A DNA stretch of 64,000 nucleotides from the NCBI GenBank assembly GCA_035578175.1, contig JAQMRL010000004.1:38060901-38124900 (forward strand), read 5' to 3'. The position numbers and the translations under genes were made by a program. The stretch's first letter is position 1. Each line of letters begins with the position of its first letter. Below the pieces are notes generated by a model. The model made no database searches. It saw only the letters and a list, made by a program, of their open reading frames with translations, and was not told where the DNA came from. This DNA comes from Catonia carolina (Eukaryota > Arthropoda > Insecta > Hemiptera > Achilidae). This document shows positions 11,196 through 22,891 of the stretch, in pieces.

Positions 11196-12126
11196 TGTCA
11201 CCGCCACCCCTTCTAATTAATCATTTACTGTGTTGCCGGCCTTCAATAGTTCTCCCGGCCTTTGTCGGCGCCGACAAACCTTTCGACTCCGCACCGACAG
11301 AGGCCTTTGTCATCAAGGCCGAGCCAGTAGCCGCCTCCTACCACAGCGCTCTGGGTGACTATAAATAAAAAGAGTGTTGCACTGAGCCGGGGATTCAATT
11401 CCGATCCAGACTCAGAGAGATTCTCTTCCTTTCCAGACAGAAGAAGACGAGCCCAGCCGAGACCGGACGCACCATCCCTGGTCTACGCTACCGGTGGCGG
11501 ACGCTACATTCCTGCACCGGTCAGCCTTCCCCGGCCCGGAGAGAGCCGCCTCGGCCGCGCTATCGGCAGACGGCCTACGCCGACCCAACACTGCGGGGCT
11601 CTGGGGGCCACCACTGTCACGCTCCAGTGGGGACCCAACTGCCGCTGAGGGAAAGCTAGGCCTGAACCTGGTAGCCGAGCCGTCACTCTTCGGGCTCCGC
11701 TTCCACCACGCCGGCTCACCGTTTCCGATCCAGACGACATGACGACCACCACGGCACACGGCTGCCGTACTCCAGCGACGACTAATCAACGACCCCGCAA
11801 GAGAGAAGATGATGCTTCCGCTCGCCGACCCGTCACCGTAAGCCGTCGACCGGACCGTCATCGCCCGCTGACGCGAGCGATGCCCACAGCGGTCCCTCGA
11901 CGAAACCTTACGCCCACCGGATCCGACGAAGCAGCCATCGACGCACTACGGCGAGGGAAGAAGATGACGTCTCCGCTGGACGATGATACGCCGTGTCACC
12001 CAGTTCCTCGACCACCACGACGACTACGACCGACGCTGCACATCAAGACGACCACCGCTTAAACGGCCCTTTTCAGGGCCACCAAACAAAATAAGGTTTG
12101 CCACTTAATGTCGCCATCCGGTGACA
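11196..12126. mobile_element. GC-rich solo LTR inserted in family B
   Basis: A 931-bp segment begins TGTCACCG and ends CGGTGACA, an 8-bp perfect terminal inversion of the TG...CA type. It is flanked by the 4-bp direct repeat AGTG (11192-11195 and 12127-12130). Its base composition is strikingly GC-rich against AT-rich surroundings. A TATA-like GACTATAAATAAA lies at 11358-11370. The overlapping open frames here (11355-12062 on both strands) are arginine/proline/serine-rich by-products of GC richness with no domain. TG...CA ends, a 4-bp target duplication and the absence of gag/pol make a solo LTR left by LTR-LTR recombination the best reading. A DNA transposon with an 8-bp inverted repeat is the alternative. 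Orientation is not settled. Confidence 0.7.
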
Positions 12127-12905
12127 AGTGAAAGACGCATAATGAAAATCAAACTCAACTTGGCTTAATAATAAGGAAATCACTCTTTCACGCTAAACTA
12201 GGCTCTGTAGAGAAAAATGCTCTGAATAATAGTTGTAGATCTTCTAGTTTCCTATAAATTTGATTGTATGCACTTTTGTCATAATATGCATGCTAAGGCT
12301 GAATCTTTAAAAAATCGATTTTTCTTACTCGTTTTCGTGAAAAAAACAGAAAATCGCTAATTACCGCTAAACTAAGCATTATTCAGAAAAAAGTTTGATA
12401 AAAAAGTTGTAGAATTTTAAATACTCTACAACTTTTGTTGAAAACATTTTTTGCGCTAAAATGAATATTAAAGCCGCAATCTTAAAAAAAAATTTTACCC
12501 GAAAACAGCCTCCCCAAGAATTTCAGCAGATATGGCGCCTACCCTATCTGTAGACCATAAAATATGTAGTAAATGAGGCGATTTTTAAAAGAATTGTATG
12601 AGCCGTTTTTGAAAAATCGCAAAAATGTGAAAAATGACACGAATAAACAACTACTTCCAGTTAACCGAGTTTGATAAAAAATGTTCGCGTCGGGTGCTCT
12701 AGTCAAACCTAACTTAAGTTCCAAGTTCGTACGATATTTCGTTAATGAGATATTCCGTTCACACACACACACACACCAATCGCTAAAACATTTTCTTTGT
12801 ATTCAGGGGTTCTGGAAACGTGTAGATTTGGTGAAAACTCGATATCCAAAAATCGACATGAAAACAATACTTTCCTTTCTATGTATTCATATATGCAAGA
12901 GAACG
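12127..12905 (+). repeat. Family B repeat, copy 2, right part
   Basis: Continues the family-B order: AAAGACGCATAATGAAAATC, CACTCTTTCACGCTAAACTA, a second internal module beginning AAATCGCTAATTACCGCTAA, CAGATATGGCGCCTACCC, then a CA repeat at about 12762-12776, and an end at ATTCATATATGCAAGAGAA. The two CGCTAAACTA-plus-GTTGTAGA modules show that the element is built partly from degenerate internal repeats. The minus-strand frame 12772-12539 keeps the NIF and TRAPDANIF remnants seen in other copies. Confidence 0.7.
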
Positions 12906-14178
12906 TAATAACCGGAAATTTAACTTCAGACCAGGAATGTTAAATACATTTTATTGAAAATTAACTTATTCAGGCGTCATGTGTTAGTAAAACCGATAGA
13001 GTATTTTAAATACAGATTTAAAATATGTTTGTAACTGTCTAATGTAATTTGAAATTTATCAATTCACTGTAATTTGAATACAAACAACATGAATACTTAT
13101 TAAACCTAATTACCATTTATTCTGCATTTGTAAAAGCTCTCAGCCGTAATTTAGTGGCCTGCCCATTTCAATTGAATTCAGTTCACTAATCAATCATCAT
13201 TTATATTATAAAATTGTTTTAAATACAGTAGCATTTATAAAAGTAATCATAATCCCTTGAGTCAAAAATATCGCCCTAATAAAATTACCATCACTACTTT
13301 AATAAATTGAACTTCATCATTTAAATATATACACAGTTGGTGTTACATACCTTGATAATGTCCAGTAACTATTATTATAAAAAAAAATAATGTAACATAT
13401 TAACAATATAATATTGTAACTTATTTGAGGATTTACGGAAACAGAATTAAGTTTAGCGTCGAGTTTGTAAAAATGTCGGGCATATAAGGAAAAAGTTTAT
13501 CGATGGAAATGAAATTAAGTGGCTTCAAATCTTTGGAAAATTCATACAAAAAACTGATGTACCTAAAACGTTCAAGTTGTAGAATAGTAGTCTATGTTCT
13601 AGTACGTCGTTGATCGAAGATCCAATTTAATTAACCAATTGTTGTAAATTCAAGAAGTAATTTAAAAATAATCATAAATAATAGTAATCAAAATTGAAAA
13701 ATTTCTAATTTAAAATTTAAATATTCTAAACAGTAATTAAAAATATCAAGATGAAAATTATGAGAATAAAATCAAAAAATTAATTTCAGAAACCAAATAT
13801 CTCAAATTAAAGCAAGAAAAAAATGGTATAATTTTAATTAGGCCTAAATAGTTCGAAATAATAAGAAATTAAGTAAAGGAAAATATTAAAGTATCAAGAA
13901 TATAATTAATTATGGAACCAAACAAAATAAACTGATTATTTTGCAATATGAAGAAAAGATTTAAATAACATTTATTCAAGACTATGAAACCAATTTTATT
14001 GCAACAATGACTCGACGCCCCATTCGATTCCCGGTCAATGGATGGACAAGAAGCAAGAGCAAGTCTCCGAGGATAATTCAAGTAGTAACTATAAAAAATA
14101 ATTCATTTGAGCTCATAGCTAGTATAAATATTAATATTCAAATAGATATTGCATTAAATAATTATATTCATTAATAAT
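12906..14178. other. AT-rich stretch, nothing recognised
   Basis: No gene, RNA or repeat boundary recognised. The 70-codon frame at 13869-14081 (-) has no motif. Confidence 0.45.
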
Positions 14179-14392
14179 CATTAAAATACTTAGTTTTATA
14201 ACATAGTGTCATCACTAAATAAGATCAAACATTCAATAACTTTGTAATACATTACTTTGTTAATTTTTTCAATTTCATTTCCGTTCATTAAAATACTTAG
14301 TTTTTTAACATAGTGTCATCACTAAATAAGATCAAACATTCAATAACTTTGTAATACATTATTTTGTTAATTTTTTCAATTTCATTTCCGTT
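14179..14392. repeat. 107-bp tandem duplication
   Basis: A unit beginning CATTAAAATACTTAGTTTTA at 14179 is followed directly by a second copy at 14286. I see only two base differences (TATAAC/TTTAAC near the start and TACTTTG/TATTTTG near the end). The near identity suggests a recent local duplication. Confidence 0.85.
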
Positions 14393-14728
14393 CTCATTAA
14401 ATCAATAATTTTCAACTGTCAAATTTGCGTTTCACTTAATTTCATTGCTAAGTTAATTCATTCATCGTTAACTCTATGTGGTGTAACGGAGAAAGAAATC
14501 AAGGTGTCAAGTGAAAGCATAAACAATATTCCAAGAATAAAAACAGAAACACGATGACGCGGAAAATACACTTCAAATTCTTAAATAAACAAAAGCAAAC
14601 GAAATGCTTAAATCACAGATTTTTTTGACAAATATATAGGTGTTTTTATGATTATTTGATTGAAATAAATTTGTGCTTTTTTAGAACTGTGTTCTTTCGT
14701 TCACATCCTGATTTAAGTCTATTAAAGT
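14393..14728. other. AT-rich stretch, nothing recognised
   Basis: No features seen. Confidence 0.45.
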
Positions 14729-14776
14729 GTGACACTTAACGCAAAGGTCCGTTTTGGGATTTGGGTAATATAAATA
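14729..14776 (-). repeat. LTR terminal fragment related to the gypsy element
   Basis: TGTGACACTTA, then AAGGTCCGTTTTGGGAT and TGGGTAAT, closely follow the reverse complement of the 3' end of the gypsy LTR at 38438-39249 (TGTGACACTTATTGCTAAGG, TCCGTTTCGGGATC, TAGG). The rest of the LTR is absent, the next sequence being repeat E. Confidence 0.5.
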
Positions 14777-14777
14777 A

Positions 14778-15354
14778 CTAGCGTCCCCCGTCGCGGCTAC
14801 GCCCGCGTAAAGGTTATTGGTTACAAAATATCTTATGTTAAAAATAGTATAAGAGGCTTTTAATTTAGGTTTTCAATTTTGACTGTTATTTCAAGAAAAA
14901 TTTCATGTTTAACAATAGTATAAAACTCGAGTTATTGTCTTTTATCTCATGACTTATATACAAAAGAAAAAATATTATAATCCCATATCTTCATCAATAG
15001 CATGCACGAATTAGACAGTCCAACCTCCCGCAGTGCGTTGAACAAAACCTGTCAAACATGTTCAAACCTGTTGAATACCTGTCAAACATCTGTTTTTATT
15101 TTCTGGCTTTTTTTCTATTATATTCAACTTATCTATAGATCCGATATAATCTCTGTGTATTTCTTATGGGAGACGTCGTTTTTTTGCGATTTCTCCCGTT
15201 AAAATCAAAATTTTGGGAAACCCTTTCTTAGTGCTCCCCTACATAACATAACAAAGGTTCCCTGCAAATTTCAAGTCTGTACCTATTTTATTAATTTCGA
15301 CTGTGCGTTGATTATGAATCAGTCAGTCAGGACTTCTTCTTTTATAAGTATTAT
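14778..15354 (+). repeat. Repeat E, copy 1 (unclassified)
   Basis: Begins CTAGCGTCCCCCGTCGCGGC, TACGCCCGCG, and ends CTTTTATAAGTATTA after a TCAGTCAGTCAGGACTTCTT block. A module containing ATTTCTCCCGTTAAAATCAA at 15188-15210, ATTTCAAGTCTGTACC and GTGCGTTGATTATGAATCAG recurs at 16226-16405. CTAG-CCCCGCGGC-CGCCCGCG heads with GTCAGTCAG and TATAAGTATAGAT tails are widespread in arthropod genomes. I cannot assign a class. Confidence 0.5.
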
Positions 15355-16225
15355 GCTAATGCTAATTACAACAATTCTGGAATTATTTCTGATTAAAATA
15401 TTAATCCAGTTTAGGTCAAAAAAATAAACACTACGTACAGTACAACATCTGGAGTGATAAAAGTAAAACATAGATTAAAATCGTTGTTAACGTCAATTCA
15501 ACTTCTGGGAAAATAGCTATAGATTATAAATGCGATTAAGAATAAAATGCGAGTTTTAACATCCGCTGTAGGCCGACTGTTACTGTTTTAAACGAATCAT
15601 ATATATAAGTATAGGCTACCTATGTGTATTTCTTATGGAACGAAATTTTTGCGATTTCTACACTTTAAAATCAAAATTTTGCAAAATCCTTTATTAGGAT
15701 TTTACATAATAGATTTGCAATCAAATTTATTTAATCAATAAAACTGAAATAATTGAAAATTTTTATAAATAGACCGTTCAAATCATTTAATTCTGAATAT
15801 GTAGCCTAAATTTGTAATTTTTTGTTTTGGTGGCTGTCAAATACCGTCTGCTTTTTTCGGGCCTGCGCCCTAGATCCACATTCAATATAATAACAGTAAT
15901 ATTTAGTTAATGAAAATGTGTTCTTGGATTTCAAATCACTATCATTAAATAATTGATTTAAGTTAACAAAATTCGTTCTTAGAAGAACGGTGAGTAACGA
16001 CTAAAGGACAGTAGTACGATAGTTTGTTCTGAGAAGAACGGTTTTAAATAAAACGGTTTTTTGACGCTATCACAGTGACTGTCAAATAGGCCTACCGTCT
16101 GAAAGTGTGCAACTACAAGTACTGGTGGCTATGGAATATGCCTATGGAAGGGGTAAATGTGTGTTGGAGAACCAGCCGTAAGCGTAGCGCTTCGCGTTGA
16201 TTCCTTATCTTCGCATCAGTGGGGG
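15355..16225. other. Degenerate repeat-E-like sequence and AT-rich filler
   Basis: A partial repeat-E module (CTTATGGAACGAAAT, then GCGATTTCTACACTTTAAAA) is at 15630-15705. Nothing else is recognised. Confidence 0.4.
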
Positions 16226-16405
16226 GAATTTTTGCTATTTCTTCCCTTTAAAATCAAAATTTTGCAAAATCCTTTCTTAGTGCGCGCTTACACAACATAA
16301 GAAAGCTAACTTCCAAATTTCAAGTCTATAACTATTATAGTTTCGGCTGTGCGTTGATTATGAATCAGTCAGTCAGTCAGGACTTCTTCTTTTATAAGTA
16401 TAGAT
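16226..16405 (+). repeat. Repeat E, copy 2, 3' module
   Basis: Matches 15175-15354 module by module: TTTGCTATTTCTTCCC, AAAATCAAAATTTTGCAAAA, CAAATTTCAAGTCTATAAC, GTGCGTTGATTATGAATCAG, then three CAGT units and GACTTCTTCTTTTATAAGTA. Confidence 0.6.
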
Positions 16406-19400
16406 TAATGAACTATCCTTTAAAATTACAATTAATAATGTTACATATAATATGTTTACAGTTACGTGGAACCTAGATCAAAAACCGCCCCTTACACACA
16501 AAGACACACACACGCGCAGCAGCCTGCCTTACTTGCGTTTTTCATGCTTCAGTAGTGAGTCACCTACTAGGCGCTTGACTGCAATACTCCCATTTTAGTT
16601 GTAATTGTTTTAAAAGTAAATTCTTATAAATCTCTGAATATTCTAACTTTCTTCACTCCGATACTTGTCAACAAATTTTTAAAAATATGATAGAATTTTC
16701 ACAATCAAATCAGGGTAAATATCTAAAGCGTTAACCACTATAAAACATAGCTAAATTTTCTACTGGGTTATTGGAAAATATTGGAACTCACTAAAAATTC
16801 CTGTTTATGAATAAAAAAAGAAAGATATATGAATGAACTTAGGCCTATTTGGACATAAGCTTGTGAAATATATACTTTTCTACAGCTAGCTTGCAAACAA
16901 TGCAATCTAAGATACTTTGGACTATCATTAATTCCCCTTGGTACATACGAAACGACGCTTAACAATAAATAACATTAAACATGTTGTATAATTATGAATG
17001 TAAAAGTAAAAGTAATAAATAACAACAAATAGAACATAATAGCCAAATGGAATACAAAAAAATCTACATTTTACTCGAAAGTCAACAAGGAAAATATGTA
17101 GGCACTACCTGTTCTGCATAATGATTTACAAAGAGCACACATCTACCACACTTACCTACGGCTTTACAAACTTTCAGGAAGAAATTATAGCATAACTTAT
17201 AACTATATCATAGAATGACATATAATTTCCGGTTTATTTAAACCAATTAATATAAATTACCCAATAATCGACCTGGTAAATAACCTCAAAGTTGCTAAGT
17301 TCCTGGAGCAGATGACTTAATAGGTTTTGTAAATGTGTAAATCCATATTCTTCTAAAATTATCATAAATATAAAAATTTCAATCTGTGCTATTCATTTAA
17401 TTTTTTTAACCTTGAAAACCTTTTTATTGTTTCAAATGTGTTGTTCATTTTTTGTTAATTTGTGTTTTATTCATTGTTCTTTATTTTGTTCAATCTTTGA
17501 ATTATCCATCGGGATACTTTTTTTAAACTAATGTTATCCATTTTCAATTTATTTGTTTACTTAAAAACTTATTTAAGCATTTTTGTGCAGTATTGTAGCC
17601 TATAGTTTAAAATAAGGATTAAAGAAAAAAAATAATGGTTATTAGGATTTAAAAAATATTCCGTGGTTCCTGGAAGAAAAAAGTAGGTTGGTGCTTAGAT
17701 AGAGATTTGATGGATTTTACTTTAGTTCATTAATTTTAATGGTGTGAGGAAAAACGACAATTGCTGACTTTGCAGTAAAACAAAACGAAATTAAGAGTAC
17801 ATTTTACGAGAAATCTATTTAAAGTAAGATGGTTTCAAAGTTTTTAAGCAACTTCACATTTTAAAAATTTCAAGTAATTCAATTGAAGGATATAAATATC
17901 TTGAGTTATGTAATTTCTGAATTACTAATTGCAACTAAAGTTAGTGATTAATAAAGGACTTTCGCAGCTATTGAAAGTCTAAGCACACTACTGGGCCTAT
18001 ATGGACTGGAGATGCTTTAATCTAAACTTGCAGCCTATTTTAACTCTGTACTTTGACAAAGGACTTAATTAAATACAATTATCCTAACAGGATAAATTAA
18101 ATGTGGATTACATTAACTACAACGTATTGAAAATTTTGTAATTATTCACTTCCTTTTGTAACTTTACAATTCAATTTATTTAAAGTCAGATTTAAGTTTG
18201 TAATCAATTTACTATTCATAAATTTCGTACTCTATTACATCAATTAGGCCAATTTAGTAGATTAAATCTTAAATTTCAGTACTTAATTAAGTGAAAGTAT
18301 GAGATAGTTAAAATGTAGAATAAATATGCGCTATGCAGATGCATGATATGTAGGATAAAATGTATTGTGAAGAATAGATGGGCAAAATGAAAAATAGACG
18401 TAAAATATGTTTTTGTATTAATGCTTCTGTATTAAGCTTGAACAGCTGTAATTTGTTATCTGCCGTGGTGTACTAAACTTTTCCAATTGCTGACTTTAGC
18501 ATGGAGTTTTAATCCATTTTTGTTTCATCGGTTTTTATTTTGTCTATTGTTTTTTATATTTTAGAGTCTACTTCGTTATTCACGAAATTCTATGACCGGC
18601 TATTATTTATTTTTGAGCTGTCTCTTTCGTCAGTTCAGTTAGTAACTGCAGAATGTGAGAAAAGAAGTTAGTATGTTACAGGTTACATAGTGAATTAAGG
18701 GAAGCACTACACCTCCTGTCTAACCCATGTTAAAATAAAAACGAAAAAATTTAACTGCATTAAATAATAATTTGTACTTCAGTATGTAGGATGAACTTGA
18801 CCTACATTTTGTTTTAATGGACAAGGTCGAACAGACAGGTTGACCACTACTTAATTTTTAAGTAGAAAAGATCAAATCTAGTAATACCTGGTATATAAAT
18901 TTGTTAAAACTTTTAAATAATATTAATAGCTTTATAATGTATAGATACTGGTAAATATTAATAGCAGTTTTTTAATTAATAGAATATCAGTTAATTTTCA
19001 ATCATTTTTATAATTTGTAACATACGAACAACGAGATTAGAAATGAGTACTACTTTATCAAAATGAACAACTAAATCATATTTAGTAAAAAGTAAATTAA
19101 AAATCGAAATTAGGATAAAATATTTAATTAAAAACATTTATAACTATAGTAATATACAGTGTATATTTTTAAACAGTGATCCGATTTTTCTGAACAGTTT
19201 TAATATATTCAATCAAAATTCAAAGAAGATATAGTCGCTTGAATCATGAAATCGTGGAGCGGTACGCCATCAACCATCCGTACCGAACGCATTATGTGAA
19301 AGCTCCAGTAAAAATTAAAATCATAATATTTAAAGTTACTAATCTATGTCAAATAATGTATCAACGAGTGGACAGAGTTGTGAGCTATATTATATAGTAA

Positions 19401-19557
19401 AATTTTGAATGGAAATTCGGAAAATAGATTGAATTACTTCAAGTTTGAAATAGCAAGATTTCAGTTTTGTAGACCGACGCTATCAACCAACGCTTCATTC
19501 ATGTTCAAGAAATTTTAACGGGAACCTGTAAACGTCAACTAAATATTTATTTTCATT
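16406..19557. other. AT-rich stretch, nothing recognised
   Basis: About 3 kb without a recognisable gene, RNA or repeat family. The frame at 16768-16965 (-) has no motif and looks like chance. Confidence 0.45.
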
Positions 19558-19617
19558 AACTGATATCCATTTAATATGGATATCAGTTAGAAATTGATAA
19601 ATTGATATTTATCAATT
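19558..19617. repeat. Two adjacent small perfect hairpins
   Basis: AACTGATATCCAT / ATGGATATCAGTT form a 13-bp perfect stem with a 5-nt loop at 19558-19588. Immediately after, AATTGATAAA / TTTATCAATT forms a 10-bp stem. No gene is attached to them; they may be remains of a fold-back element. Confidence 0.6.
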
Positions 19618-19982
19618 TTTCAAGAAGTCAAACTTAATTAATAATCAAAATTTCTAAATATAAAACCAGTATTACATTTACATTTAAATATGTACTGATA
19701 TTCTTTTGTTTTATTTAAAATATTTCAATTGTTGTACTTTGTAGGTTATTAGAAGAAACAATAAACAATTATAAGTCAATAAACCCTGAGATTATTTTGA
19801 TATAGAGTCATCATTTTGTAATAATAATAATAATAATAAATTTATTTTCTTTATTTAATTAAACGTCTTAAATCAAAATTTTGTCTATTTATTTTACTTT
19901 TAAATTGTACAACCGTAGTGTTGCTACAAGTATCTCAGTAACTAATTTGTTATATAACAACTAAATATATATTACATCAATT

Positions 19983-20011
19983 TATGTTACAATGAAAATC
20001 ATTGTAACATA
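19983..20011. repeat. Perfect 13-bp hairpin
   Basis: TATGTTACAATGA and its exact reverse complement TCATTGTAACATA are separated by AAA. It is followed by a TA-repeat tract at about 20022-20035. Function unknown. Confidence 0.6.
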
Positions 20012-20128
20012 CGTTAATATTATATATATATATATTTAAATATGCTTATTTTTCCTTTGTTTCAATTTCTTATCTAATTTATACAAAAAAGCTAATTGTT
20101 TTTGTTAGAATCTTGCTATAAGGTAAAA

Positions 20129-20377
20129 TCATTCCCCACCTGGAATAAGATCACTGGATTGAATTGTCAACCCTAGTACCATATTTCCATCCCTCTCTCT
20201 CATGACCTCGCACTTTTCTCTCCAATGCCATGTCCAACTCCATATTTTAATCCTCTTCTTTCTTTTGGCTTGTCGTTTAGTTCTTCTGTCTAATTTAATC
20301 CTCCTGGAAATGTTACAGAGTTGAATTGATGCTTGCAATTTTTGTAGTCCATTTTCTGTTCTAAATCTTCTCGGCAT
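20129..20377 (-). CDS. Unrecognised lysine/arginine-rich open frame (doubtful)
   Basis: An 82-codon minus-strand frame begins MPRRFRTENGLQKL and has a basic middle (RRTKRQAKRKKRIK) and a tryptophan-rich WSWTWHW segment. The surrounding minus-strand sequence stays more GC-rich than its neighbourhood from about 20490 to 20120 and looks like the edge of a repeat or retroelement rather than AT filler. I recognise no family. It may be a shadow frame of a LINE 5' region or gag-like sequence. Confidence 0.15.
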   Translation of the reverse strand: MPRRFRTENGLQKLQASIQLCNISRRIKLDRRTKRQAKRKKRIKIWSWTWHWREKCEVMRERDGNMVLGLTIQSSDLIPGGE

Positions 20378-20950
20378 TGGATGGCAGGTTGATGGTTGAT
20401 GGCCGGATGAAAATCTATTGCTGGACTAGGTTTAACCAATCCAATCCCTATACATATAGATAACCCTCCAACCTACTTCTATATGTACAGTGTTGAACCC
20501 TAAAGCCAAACTAGAGAATGATATCACCCTCGTAACAAGATTATGTTTAAGAATTAAATGTCATACAAATTTTGTCAATAAATTGTGAAATATTATTGAA
20601 AAATTTCATAAAATTATAAAATATTGTGATAACATTTATACGTTTTTTCCCTATCAAGATACAAAATTTAAATGAAATATTTTTAGTTACCTTAGAAACT
20701 ACATTAATTATTTTTAAACCCTATTGTTGTTCAGATTTAATTAGAATTTACACTTTTAAAAGAACTGCGATTGTTTTTTTCTCTAATACAGGTCTAAATT
20801 TTAGACTACGTTTTGTGACTATATGTTTCTGGAAGCTCTTTTTGCAACCCATATTCTCAGCATTCGCTCGCTGTAGGGTTTCTCCTTTCTTCTGTCCACC
20901 TGGAGTTATTTTGTTGTTGTTCATGGAAGCCCTTAAAGTCCCGTAGTTAG

Positions 20951-21814
20951 TTACTTTGGTAAATTAAGGTGTATTTTTCCTTACTAGATTTGTAGAAAAA
21001 TTAACTTTGAAAATATTCATGTAATTTACTTAAAAAAAATTTGGATGATAGATATTTAAATTTAACTTTATTTAAAAACAAAACAAACCTAATTGTGAAA
21101 AAATCTTGACTGCATGAAATACTAACTAATTTTGTCCATAGTTTGGAAATAACAGCTGATTTGTTCATTTAATACTGTAGATTAACATAAAATTATTAAT
21201 GAACTTCAGTTTAAAAACGAGTTATTAGTTACCCACAAAAGGTGCTCAAAGTGGCCCCTGTTCTGATCAATACACAATTTTGGCTTAAAATAGCCACCAC
21301 GGTCTCCCGACCTCACGCCATCAGACTTCTTTTCATGGGATTAGATAAAGTCAGTTGTTTATTCAAACAAAATAACACACAAGAAGAGTTAAGGAATCGC
21401 ATAATATAGCGGCAGAAAGTATTAAGAATACTTTTAACGTTATGAGACGCGCTAGAAAAGAATGTCGTCGAGCGAAAATTGTGTATTGACAAAACGGGGG
21501 CCACTTTAAGAATATTTTTCAGGGAACTAATAACTAGTTTTTACGTTGTTTTTAAACGGAAATTCATTAATTTTATGTAAATTTTTTGTATTGAATGAAC
21601 AATCAGTTGTTATTTCCAACCTATGGACAAAATTAATATTTCATGCAGTTAAAAATGTTTTTCACAATTACATTTGTTTTGTTTTCAAATAAGGTTAAAT
21701 TTTAATATCTAGTATTCAATTTTTTCTTAAGTAATTTACATGAATCTTTTCAGAATTATATTTTCTACAAATCTCATTAATAAAAAAGTACATCTTAATT
21801 TACCATTTACAAAA
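20951..21814. mobile_element. Fold-back mariner-type element with transposase remnant in the loop
   Basis: The left arm (about 20951-21276) and right arm (about 21474-21814) are inverted copies of each other over some 330 bp. Examples are TGGTAAATTAAGGTGTA near 20957 against its complement near 21785-21806, CAATACACAATTTT on the left against AAAATTGTGTATTG on the right, and matching AAAGTGGCCCC / GGGGGCCACTTT. The loop and the start of the right arm read on + as a transposase C-terminus: PPRSPDLTPSDFF (21290-21330), SVVYSNKI, NVMRRARKN and KLCI-KTG. That motif set belongs to the DDE domain end of mariner-like elements. Stops and frameshifts kill it. The left arm therefore contains an antisense copy of the transposase 3' end, a palindromic fold-back arrangement. 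Confidence 0.7.
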
Positions 21815-22498
21815 GTAGTTTCACGTTAAAGACAAAAATGTAATATTTTTAGCCCCAATTCTGGTGTTTTATGTGATATATCTTTAAAACTGCTGAAGGT
21901 ACATTACTGGGACCAAATTTATTCAATTTATCAAGTGAAAATACGTAAGAAACTATCAATTTGTCTATTACAGCTTTGAAAATATCTAGGTGGTCTCATT
22001 TCACCGAGGGTACTGATACTCGGCGAAATCTTTGACCCTGTATAATTCGCTAACAAAGAGTTTTCAGGCCTATGTTTATTTTTAGCTATAGAATGAGCTA
22101 TCGAGAGATTGCTGTATAGTTTTAGCTTTAATCGTTCGTATGTACGTTTTTAGCATCAAGCATTTAATCGTTAGTTTTAGGTTTGTGTAATATTTGCCTC
22201 CATTTTGTGTTGTTGGAACCGTATTTATCTGAATTATTTCTGTTATTGGTGATGTTATTTGAATTCAAGTTAGTTTGGTTATTCTCGATAGTTTTACAAG
22301 GCTCATAACCAACGCTGTTAATTGATCGCATAGCAGCCTTACTTAAAACAAACACAATTATGTTTGTTGATCTTTTCTTGGAATAGTTTAAAACCTAAAG
22401 TAAACTAATTCTGGTGAACACAATGAAACTCTATACCAAAAGACATTATTTTAAAGGAAATATTCAATATTTTAGTACATTTAACAATAAATAAATAT
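21815..22498. other. AT-rich stretch, nothing recognised
   Basis: The minus-strand frame 22355-22164 (63 codons) is asparagine-rich (NNITNNRNN) and has no known motif; it is probably not a gene. Confidence 0.4.
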
Positions 22499-22891
22499 GT
22501 TATTGTTTAGGTCATCAGCCGAAAGGCTGGTTTGAACCTGTAGAGGTTTTACTAAGTAAAACGAGGAGTGAGGTGGTTTACCATTGCCTTCCTCACCGAG
22601 TGAAAAGTACGCTTATCAGCATGCCGGGCCCTCTGAAAAGCACATATTTTCCACTCTGCAAATGACACCTTCGTTTCATTCACCAGAGGGTCTGGCTGTA
22701 TAATGAAATTCATTACTTTCAGAGGAGATTACTGTGATTAGTGTATTTTACACCTCTACTCCTTCTGTTCTTAAATGACTCAGTCATTTAATTGGCTGAC
22801 CATGTGTTAAGAAACAGAACTATTTATTTTAGCCCTGCAACGAACAGATTGAGTGTAAAAAATTTGACACTTCACCTGTCCGTTATGGGCA
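22499..22891 (+). repeat. Family A dispersed repeat, copy 2
   Basis: A well-preserved ~393-bp copy: TTGTTTAGGTCATCAGCC at the start, GGTTTGAACCTGTAGAGG, TTTTACTAAGTAAAACGAGG, CTTATCAGCATGCCGGGC, CTGGCTGTATAATGAAATTC, and GTCCGTTATGGGCA at the end. No terminal inverted repeats and no open frame. Confidence 0.75.

Noticed and set aside
11355..12062. Overlapping long open frames on both strands in the GC-rich block
   Set aside because: They are Arg/Pro/Ser-rich, overlap in several frames, have no domain, and lie wholly within the solo LTR; GC richness explains the lack of stops.
14763..16405. Helitron
   Set aside because: The CTAG head and hairpin-poor tail do not give a TC...CTRR pair, and no Rep/helicase sequence was seen.
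22164..22355. Asparagine-rich protein frame
   Set aside because: Low-complexity AAT/AAC runs in AT-rich DNA; no domain, no splice context.
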